From positions 3,596,001-3,660,000 of the forward strand of contig JAFKAC010000001.1 of the NCBI GenBank assembly GCA_025766275.1: a stretch of DNA of 64,000 bases, read 5' to 3'. Made by a program: the position numbers and the translations under genes. Each line of letters starts with the position of its first letter. The first letter of the stretch is position 1. Source of the stretch: Lactarius indigo. Lineage: Eukaryota > Basidiomycota > Agaricomycetes > Russulales > Russulaceae. The notes below the pieces were generated by a model that was not told the origin of the DNA, searched no databases, and saw only the letters and a list, made by a program, of their open reading frames with translations. This document shows, piece after piece, positions 55,362 through 64,000 of this stretch.

Positions 55362-55700
55362 TTACTGCACAGCAGTGGGGAGAGGCAGAGGTGGTGTGGT
55401 GGGCTGTGGCACCTGCATACCATTATGATACCAAGTTAGTTCCATTCTTATTTCTGAAACCATAATTGATGCACCTTGTTGTGGACTCGAGGAGCATTGT
55501 CACCTCGCCCTTCAAAGGTGAAGACACCTGACCCATGGTGATTAAGATGGTATGAAACACCATGTTCGGTAAGAACATCAGCTCTCTGCCTTTTTGGGTC
55601 GCTTTTGATCTTTTTGTATCCTTCATATCACTTGCACTTTTGAGAGGTCAATTTGGTTTGAGATCCTGGCTGAGGAAAAGCCACAGTTGGAAGTTGGAAG

Positions 55701-56315
55701 TGTTGATAAGTGACCCTTGCGCACTTAGCGGCTCGTACGGACCGGACCTGCAGCATGGACTGCTTTAGATTAGATTAATTGGACTTGTAGATTACTTACA
55801 TCTGATCTGTACAATCTAGTGCTAATCATTGCGTCATGTATGACATCATGTACTATGACATCATGTAGAACACTCCAGACACTTTATTGTACTCTGTCCT
55901 TTGTTCTCCTTTAGTTCTTATCTTTATTATGATGTCATTATGATATCATCTTTGTCTGGACTCTCTCTGTTCTGGTTGCCTTGTTCTCCTTTGATACACT
56001 CCTTTTGTCCTGTATGTAGAACAACGCTCCTTGTATTCTGTGACTCTACGTTGCCACCCTTGTACTAGTGTCACACCTCTGTATAGTATAAGTAGTAGTG
56101 CTTGTATGCTCCTGGTCCACATCAGTTCTCTCACTGCTGTGTGCCAGGTATGTTCTCTCCACTGTAATACCATTATCAGTTCTCTCACTGCTGTGTGCCA
56201 GACACCTTGCTTCACTTGCTTGACAGTCCCCTCTGCTGCTTACCAGCTGCACCTAGTATCTCACCACAGTCTCCTTTGTCACTGTGAGTACTGGATCTGT
56301 CTTTGCTGTTCATCA
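55701..56315 (+). repeat. Solo LTR, family 1 (long form), TSD GGAAG
   Basis: 615 bp, TGTTGATAAGTGACCC...GCTGTTCATCA, flanked by perfect GGAAG (55696-55700 and 56316-56320). Extra segment GTATGTTCTCTCC...GTGTGCCAG present. Confidence 0.92.
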
Positions 56316-59300
56316 GGAAGTGGAATATTGGTGTAGCAAGTCCAGGATTACTTGAGGGCGGTCCAGATTGAAGTGTTGATGCCTGCATGATCCCCTGGTC
56401 GCCATTTAATATGGTTGTTTCATTGTTGAGATGGTGAGCCATGGTATGGTTGAAACAGAGAGACAAGGAATCCAGATCTTGCTGGATAGGCTTTTTGAGG
56501 AAGAGAGGGGTGGAATAAAGAGAACTGGACGAGCAGGTAGCCTTGACAATGCCCACTTGTGCCACCAACGATCGGTGAATAATAATAAATACTGAAGTAG
56601 AGCACACCTTAGTGAATTTCTCCAGCCTGAGTTTCTGAGGCTTCAATCAGTAAAGGACTAGTAAAGGTGACATTATATTGCTGGACACATGACATTGGAA
56701 ATGCTGCACATTGTTAGTAGATTGCTACACAACTGTTTGGAAAACTCAACAAGCGAACACCTGCACCGCATTGGTTCAACTATTGATATTTGTCAGGTAG
56801 TTGTCAGGTACAGGTAAGCCTTGGATGGAGTTCCAGAGGTAGCGGTACCATGTGCAATGGAAGAAGGGGGTATATCAACGAACTCAAGATGTCAACATGC
56901 ACCTCCCGACCTCCTGATAAGGCATGATGAATCCTATTGATGAGGTGCTGGGGCCTGAGGCCTGAAGACTTGTCCCACACCATACTGCATGCACTAGAAG
57001 AAGGGGGTATATCAATGAACTTGAGATGTCAACACGCACCTCCCGACCTCCTTCATTCCTGGTAGGGCATGACAAATCTTATCAAAGAGGTGCTAGAGCC
57101 TGAAGACTCGTTGTGCTCCACACACCCATCACTGATGAAGATACTCGACCAACTGTGGAGATAAGGGGTGAGGGAAGTGCCAATAGAGTTCACAGTTTCA
57201 AGCTTTGAGTCAGGAGCACTTTGACCTTTGAATGAGAAAATGAAGTTACAGTAGGGGAAGTGGGGGTATGAATGACCAGTTTCATTGCAGATCAGATTGC
57301 AGAAGGGCAACTAATACTGCTGTTTTTGCAAACTGCCAAGGGTGGATCTAATTGAGAGTGACATGTGACATGTAGCAGCCCAACTGACCCACAACTGTGA
57401 GCGTAGTATGTGGGCCCCCCTGTCACTGACAGTAATAAGCTTGTGTGGCCTACTTGTAATTCCAACAACTGCAACATGGCTAGGGCTTTGAGTGCTCAAA
57501 ATGATTGGCTCACAGACACATACAATCACATGTACAGATGTACGGACGCCCAAACACCAACTCTCGGACACACACACACATCCCGATGCCAACACACTAT
57601 TATTGCAAAAATGCACTGACTCATAGCTTGACTGCTCACTGACCTGCCCACACAAGTGCAAGATTGGAATTAGGTCCCACAGTTTGCTCAATAACACTTG
57701 ATTGTTTCTGTGCGGTGCCGAACAGTACACCTTCTGGGAGGGCTGCTCAATAACACAAAGTGGATTCATGAGGTGAGTGTTTCACTGTCCTGAGTGGGCA
57801 TCTTGAGGTGCCAGCATGTTGATACCCTGGGAATGATAGGATGTCGTTCCACTCTGCTCTCATGATTTGGGTTTGACCAGAAGACTGTCTTGGGGCGAAC
57901 AATGCCTTGTGGTACCAGGTGACTGGGCTTGTCAAAGATCAGCACCTCTGGGTCTTCCAATGCTGTGTGAAGTGTATCCATACGCCTACTGTCCTCTAGT
58001 TGTCATTGTTGTCATGGCACTCGCTGATGTCCATTCTTCCTTGATCTGTTGAAAGAGACCACACCACCAAGTGGCATCCCCACCATAACCTCTTGTCTGT
58101 TGGATGTTGCTTACCAGGATGAATTACCACAGGGAAAGCACTACACTGTTCCCCCATCAGTGAATGTCATGGCTGTGAACTCGTTGGGTGGAAGTTGACA
58201 GTCTGGGATTCAGAGTCTGTGAAGGTGCACTCATGGCTCACTGAGTCTTGTTCCTCTAGCCTGTGCTGACATGTCTTTAGTTGACCCAAGTGCCCATACA
58301 CCCCATAGTATCATGGTTCTTTTTTGTATCTCTATGTTGGTCATACCTCCCCAACACTGTAAACAACTCTATTTTGTGCTACTTTATGTGATGATGGTTT
58401 TCCCAATGCACCATGTGTGCAATATGCAATTGCCTAATTTGGCATTTCTTTAGTGTTGAATTGTCAACCACTAGTACTGCAGCACCTTCTCCAAGTCACT
58501 GTTATGATCACATTGACTCACAGTGTCATCATATTCAAATACTTGTCAAGGTAGAAGCAGAATGTCTGCCCAACATTTGCTAGATATTCCACAGTTATTC
58601 CTGTAAGTACATCCAGCACCAACTGCGACAATCCTGTGCATATGGCCTTCATTATGCCACAGCCCCTACCACCAAGGAAGAGAATGCACCTTGGAACCCG
58701 ATATACTCCAAGATTTTCCGGTTCACCCACTGCATGCACTTCTCCATAGCCATCTCACTGATATCTAGGCTCAGATCAATGAAACAGTCTTGTAAAGCCT
58801 TCCGGTTTGGCTGTGGAATGGGCCATGGTCGCTCATCTATGGCAACAACTTCTGCATCCTCTGAGCCATTGACGTTGCCTGCCAACCCCACTGATACACC
58901 AGCTGTCAGTAGGTCACCACCATCGCCATCGTCCCTGTTATGCTTGCACTGGCGTAGTGTCCAACTTGGACAGTTCTGTGGGAACACAATGCCCCAAATT
59001 GTCAGCCAACCTACAGGGAAGGGCAAATACAGCCAAGGCATCCCCTAGTTGACAAAGGTACTGGCAGCCTTCTATCAGACAGAAGTACTGAGAGGCAGAG
59101 AATGGCAGATAAGGGAGGAAAAGAGGGGATTAAGCAGACAGCCCAAAGGAAGTGGCAAACAACCCAGCTCAAAAGATGGAGGGGAAGCTGCAAACAGCAG
59201 GTACAATTCCACAAGATCTCAAGCTAGGGAACCGGGGATACAAGCTACCCTACTTATACAGCGATTGACTAATCACAGACTTCTCATGTGTCGGTCCGTT

Positions 59301-59400
59301 TAGACCGTTTTACCACAACTCAACTCCAAACTCTGAACACTGTACTTTAAAATATCATTTCATGTCTTTTCTATTAGTACAAATGAATACAAAATAAATA
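56316..59400. other. Decayed non-coding stretch with one possible minus-strand fragment
   Basis: No gene is supported with confidence. A minus-strand frame at 59041-58652 has protein-like composition (VVAIDERPWPIPQPNRKAL, DISEMAMEKCMQWVNRKIL) but no recognised domain. A 137-bp tandem duplication lies at 56861-57134. Confidence 0.3.
56861..57134. repeat. 137-bp direct tandem duplication
   Basis: AAGAAGGGGGTATATCAA at 56861 recurs at 56998, followed in both by ATGTCAACA, GCACCTCCCGACCTCCT and GAGGTGCT-GGCCTGAAGAC-like text. Several differences are CG versus TG or CA. Confidence 0.7.
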
Positions 59401-59431
59401 ACGCGTAAACAATGCGTTTTGGTGTGGAATT

Positions 59432-62202
59432 GTGGAATGCGAGTGCAAGGGAGGGGGGAACAACCCCAATGCCCTCCTTATCATGTCCGCCACGTTTGAA
59501 ATCCCCATCAGTCCTCCCATTATTGAAAACCTTTGCACATTCCGGACTCCTGGATCTGACAGGCAGCTAACTGAAGACCCCGCTATGTCACACCAGTATG
59601 GGAGCATTACGCATGACCAGAAGCGTGGGAAGATGACACTGGAGTGGGCAAATGAGGAGGAGTTCCTGGCTTGGCTTGCAGCTGAAGAGTCGGATAAGAC
59701 TATTGAGCTAGTCATGAGTCATGTTGCACATTCCGATTCACCACTCTGGTGGGCCTGACATATCTTGAAGTGCTCGCGGGAATGGACAGGTGGCAGGAGC
59801 AAATCTGGCACCACTGCATCCGAGGGGCAGGACAGGAAGATCCCATCAAAGAAGACTGGTTGCCGTTGTTGGCTAACCATCAAACTTTATCGGCACACTG
59901 AGACCATTCTAGGGAAGTACGAGAACGAGCACGATCACCCACTCGGTGATGATAATCTGTGGTTCACCTGGCTGTCAGACAAGACCAGAGACTTGGTCAT
60001 GGAATTAGTTCACATTGGGGTAGATACGAAGGCGATTGTGAGTCCTGCGCCTATCCCGATCCCACCCGTTAGTTGACAGTGTCCACCCTAGCTGAAACGC
60101 ATGTGCGAGTCTACTAAACAGACAGATTGTGATCATTACATTACAACGCGGGACATCAATTGCATCTGCCGGATCATTGAGAATGAGGAGATTCGTCTCG
60201 ATGACAATGACGCGGTCTCGATTAAAGTCTGGGCCACCCGGCTCCAAGAAGCTGGTGCCAAGATAATCTTGAAGGATAGGATCGATGTGCCCCCCCCCCC
60301 AGATCTAGACTATCTCCAGATACCTTTATCATGTGCTTACAGACCGAGTTCCAGAAGTCTCAATTTAGGGAAATTGGGAATAATTTTATTTCTATTGATG
60401 CTACCCATAACACTACACAATATGCTGGGCTGCAGCTATACAGTCTGGTGGCCAGGGATTGCTGGGGACATGGTATGTGTTGTGTCGCTTCTGCTTATGA
60501 AATTCACTAATTCCGTTTGACAGGTGTCCCTGTTGCCTGGATGCTATCGTCAAGCGGGACAGAAGCGACAGTGGAATTTTTCCTTAATTTCATAAAGACA
60601 CGTAGCCCCAACATAACGCCAGCAATTATCATGAGCGATCATGACAAGGCGCAGATGAACGCGATCAATACTGTATACCCGGAATCAAAATTGCTACTGT
60701 GCTGGTGGCATGTGCTGCGCGCAATCCAGATGCTCTTCCGCACAGAAGAATTCCTGAAAGTTTGGGAATGCATCTGGGAATGGGTGAAGACCTCGGATCA
60801 GTCAAAGTTTGATTCCACCTGGGAGTGGATTCAGACCGATTCCTTGGTCCCACAGAGCCTGGTTGACTATCTCAAGACAAACTGGATGAACATTGTGCCA
60901 CTTTGGTCAGGAACACTAAGGCAACAAAGGACCATCTATCAAGAGGGGGACACCAATATGCTAATAGAATCGTAAGAATACTATCGCGCCAGAGATTAGT
61001 GAGATCACTCATTATCTTTGTTATCTAGCTACCACCATGTACTGAAATCACACTGGCTAGATGGGAAAAGAAATCGGCATGCCGACCACCTGGTCCACAT
61101 GCTAGTGGTCAACATGCTCCCTCAATACGAAATCCGCACTCTTTGGCAGAGAAAACAATTTGAAGGCGCAGATCTAGCCAAGAAGCGGTGCATGGATATT
61201 TTTGCATGAGCACCGGAAATGAGCGCTGACTCCATCCAGTGTCTCGGTAACAAGCACTTCTATGTGCAATCATTTTCGGACCTGTCAAAAATGTATTTGG
61301 TCGATCTCGGCAACGACACTTCATTGGACTTGTCAGAAAATTACCTGATCGAACACAGCAAGGACAAGTGCAACTGTCCAGACTGGCCCAGAGCCCAGCT
61401 ATGCAAGCACATTGCTGCCGTCACACATTTCTCTTCAGATGGTACCATTCAGATTGCATGCACAGCACCAGAGCCAGACTGGCTCAAACCTGAGGTCCAT
61501 GAGGGCCCACAGGACACACAAAGCGACGCGAACCCGCCCTCCAATGCAAGCATGGCCATTTTAGAAAACTTAATTACCGTCTCTAGAGAGTACCTAAGCA
61601 ATGGCCCACCTTTGTCACCAGGGACCATCCGGAGTCTTCAGCTGGTGGAGTCGCGTCTCACAGCTGTAATTCAAAACTCACGGACTTCCCAGAGTCCACT
61701 CCCAGATAGGGAAGACCTCCTGCCTAATCAGCATACCTGGACTGAGACTGCCAAGCGAATGGGGGCAAAGCGACAGAAGAGATCACATCCCACCGACTCA
61801 TCGCCCAGCGCTCCAGCAGCCAAACAGATTGGGAAGCTCAATCGCAAGCAACCCCGCATGAAGAACACCAACCCCTACAGTGGAGGGCTTCGATCTGGCA
61901 AGGATGCTGCCCCAGTCATGCGCACTGCAGCTCAGAATGCAGACGCATGTGCCCGCATCGCTACCACGACCGATGCCACAGAGGCACCTCCCTCTCAGCC
62001 CAGAAAATGTTGCAAGCGCGCTAGTACCCCACCGCCGCCTCCTTCTTCTGCACCTGTGCCCTCAGCTCCATTCGTGTGGCACCCCACGAACGCTGCTTAC
62101 CCTCTGCATACTCTCAGGTCCCCGTATCACGTGACATACCCTATGTACTGGCATTATGGCCACTTCCCCCCCTCCCAACCTTACTACCCTAGCACACAGT
62201 AG
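59432..62202 (+). pseudogene. MULE-type (Mutator-like) DNA transposase, four exons, disabled
   Basis: Probable start ATG 59483 (59432 also in frame). Exons by GT-AG signals: 59483-60037, 60092-60472, 60524-60971 and 61029-62202, with introns of 54, 51 and 57 nt. Motifs in order: a FAR1/WRKY-GCM-like zinc segment (GCRCWLTIKLYRHTE, ENEHDHPLGDD), the MULE catalytic domain (CLQTEFQKSQF, FISIDATHNTTQYAG, GVPVAWMLSSSGTEATVEF, IIMSDHDKAQMNAI, LLCWWHVLRA), EGDTNMLIE, YHHVLKSHWLDGKRNRHADH, and a C-terminal SWIM zinc finger (CNCPDWPRAQLCKHIAAV, about 61369-61424). A basic, Pro-rich tail follows. Defects: TGA at 59756-59758, a frameshift in an 11-C run (60290-60300), and TGA at 61207-61209 where CGA fits (FA-stop-APE). 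Terminal inverted repeats were not found by eye. Confidence 0.85.
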
Positions 62203-62419
62203 ATTACACACTAGAATATCAACTTGTAAAAAAAACACGTACTTGTTTTGATTAGTTAATGTAATTCCTTTTTAGTGCTTTTCTCAATCACCTGACTTGA
62301 ACCAAAAAAGCGTTCATGTGATCAAATTTATTAGCTAACTATTTGACTTATTTTAATTGTGTAATGAAGAAAACAAATTGTTGAAGTGGAGGCTCAATTC
62401 AAGTTTGACAGGGGAATGG
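62203..62419. other. AT-rich 3' flank of the MULE gene
   Basis: AT-rich, without coding potential. If a transposon end lies here, I could not pair it with a matching inverted repeat upstream of 59432. Confidence 0.4.
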
Positions 62420-62620
62420 ACCAGCGTGTGGGAAGTCTGCGAAGAATATGCAACTTACTTATACCCTGGCTTTTGTAAGGTTCGAACTCAGAAACCCTAA
62501 TACAATGATCCTAGGGTGAGTAATCGTACAGTAAGAGTGTCATCGGGAATGTGTAATCATCAGTCAGCATACAGTCAGTTAACCAATCAGAATGGAGCAT
62601 CAGTCATCCTTATTGTAACA
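62420..62620 (-). repeat. Diverged partial gypsy LTR (D-like), minus orientation
   Basis: Resembles the D-family minus-strand LTR: CTTATACC near 62457, AACCCTAATACAATGATCCTAGG-like text, repeated ATCAGTCA motifs, and an end in ATTGTAACA (62620). The U3/R half is missing or unrecognisable. No target duplication seen. Confidence 0.4.
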
Positions 62621-62768
62621 GTGTAATCGTCTATGAGTCATTCACAGCCAGTATCAGTCATCAGGTACCAAACATCAGTCATCCAGGCACAAGCTCATCT
62701 GGACTCTTCCAGTGCGTTCTAGCCAGGTCACGTGCTGGGGTCACGTGACGGGCGATCTTGATATTGCT

Positions 62769-63660
62769 TTATCTGGGCCAGTGGAATCTGTAATTCTGTG
62801 TATCATCACAGAACGTCCAGTGATATTTCGGGCCGGGACACTTATCTCTTGGTTTATGGCTTATCTCAGCTGTTTCTTCGTCATCTTCCTTCTCTTCACA
62901 TGATTGCGTCCTCCGTATTGCCATTTGTCGAGGTTGAGGGGGTGAAACCGTAACAGTCCCTGCCTGCATGATTAGATGCAGCCCCAAGTGCAACAAACTT
63001 GGCCTGAGTTCGTCGCATATGCTGCTGCATGCTGATATTCGAGTTCATCATTGCCAGCAGTGAGCATGGGCGAGGTGAGGTGGGTTTCGGTGGGCGCTTC
63101 TTCCGTCTCTTTGATGTTGCAGAGTTGCCAGACTGTTCTTCCTGCCAAGGCAAGGAGAATGGAGGGACTGGGCCGGAGGAGAGGGAAGGGAGAGGTGGGA
63201 GGGAATTGTGATGAAGGTGTCAGACAACTGTGCATCCCACCAGAGCTTGACAGTGTGGGGGTTTGAGGCATGGCGAGATGGGGGCACTTACAAATACAAA
63301 TGTCAATAATACTGTTTATGTAAGGAAAGTATTTAGCACCATGCAGAGAAATCTTACGATACTGGATGATCACAAACAGCATATGCTTGTTGCCTGTGGC
63401 ACCATCTACTGTGAGTGCCTCACTATCACTGTTGGCTTCACCATCTGCATCTGCATTGGAATCCCCAATATAAGAGCACAAGAGCATATCAAGAGCCTCA
63501 GCATAATTTGATGGCCCAGATTCTGAGAGCACTGCATCAAGGGACTGCTCAAGCTCTGGAATGGTGGCCATTCTGTCTGCTGTGCGTACAATACCTGGAG
63601 AGTCTGGAAAACTCTGACCAGGGATGCGTTGTGGGGGGTGGGAGCAGGAATGAGACACTG
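62769..63660 (-). pseudogene. Unrecognised minus-strand gene fragment, probably intron-containing
   Basis: 63568-63400 reads MATIPELEQSLDAVLSESG and SNYAEALDMLLCSYIGDSN followed by an Asp/Ser-rich stretch. An intron-like AT-rich stretch (about 63400-63260) separates it from a Ser/Pro segment. After a frame change comes a basic region (SKRRKKRPPKPTSP) and a helix (MMNSNISMQQHMRRTQAKFV). The domain is not recognised. Strand consistency and composition suggest a real but decayed gene. Confidence 0.35.
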
Positions 63661-64000
63661 GCCTGATCTCATATCATTGCTACTTGGCAGGCATGAAGCC
63701 AGGAATGAGAGTGTAGTGCATGGCCATTTATGCCATTTAACCTAGTCGGAGGGTGAGATGGAGCACGTCAGCCAGAGAGGTTGACAGGAATGGGAGGATC
63801 AGTGTGCTCTTTACTGTTGATAATATACTTGAGAAGGTGTTCAGCTTTGGCTTTGAGGAGCATGGCACAAAGGTGGAGGGGTTGGTTCTGGACAGTTGTT
63901 GAGGTGGATGAGGTGAGAAGTATGAGTGACACACCTCAGTAGCATTGTAAACAAAACAATTAGACCAGATGAGATTGAGGTTGTCCTTGAACTCTTTCTT
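63661..64000. other. Unassigned end of window
   Basis: A short minus-strand frame (63934-63737) is hydrophobic and without homology. I see no supported feature. Confidence 0.3.

Noticed and set aside
59270..62400. Weak similarity between AATGCGTTTTGGT (59413) and the complement of ACCAAAAAAGCG (62298) as MULE terminal repeats
   Set aside because: The match is short, imperfect and without a flanking duplication; not enough to call ends.

Overview
The window is a retrotransposon graveyard from a filamentous fungus, most likely an Agaricomycete. Evidence: chromodomain Ty3/gypsy (chromovirus) elements, a Ty1/copia element, a fungal-type MULE transposase with 51-57 nt GT-AG introns, and a decayed gene family I recognise from mushroom genomes. 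The species cannot be told from sequence alone. No tRNA, rRNA, CRISPR or convincing intact host gene is visible.

Layout. 1-8635: gypsy element A (minus strand, 5' LTR at 8093-8635, left end outside the window) carrying two solo LTRs. 8636-10339: fragment X, the 3' end of another gypsy element. 10340-25185: a solo LTR (E) split by complete gypsy element B (10393-24590, TSD TTATT). B itself holds three solo LTRs and a copia element (19339-24006, TSD CAGAG). 25191-33682: decayed, mostly unrecognised DNA with one solo LTR. 33683-50415: gypsy element D (TSD A/GTCCA), whose 5' LTR is split by complete gypsy element C (34144-42076, TSD CAAGT) and whose body holds two solo LTRs. 50416-59400: decayed minus-strand gene remnants, one solo LTR and repeats. 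59432-62202: a MULE transposase gene. 62203-64000: an LTR remnant and a minus-strand gene fragment.

The gypsy elements share one plan: LTR, a primer site complementary to the element's own presumed transcript start, a conserved N-terminal Gag segment, a Gly/Pro-rich tract, capsid, CCHC knuckle, a -1 frameshift site just before the gag stop, protease, RT, RNase H, integrase, chromodomain, then an extra post-pol frame (here 'ORF3'), polypurine tract and LTR. The self-primer pairs differ between elements yet match within each one, as in the Tf1/sushi self-priming mechanism. ORF3 occurs in all four elements and in fragment X. In B and C it ends in zinc motifs.

All elements look dead. Decay is dominated by CpG to TpG/CpA change: the two 581-bp LTRs of C differ at about 27 CpG sites and about one other site, and many in-frame stops are TGA where CGA (Arg) is expected. 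This suggests a host that methylates CpG in repeats. Seven solo LTRs of one family, most with perfect 5-bp target duplications, show efficient LTR-LTR recombination.
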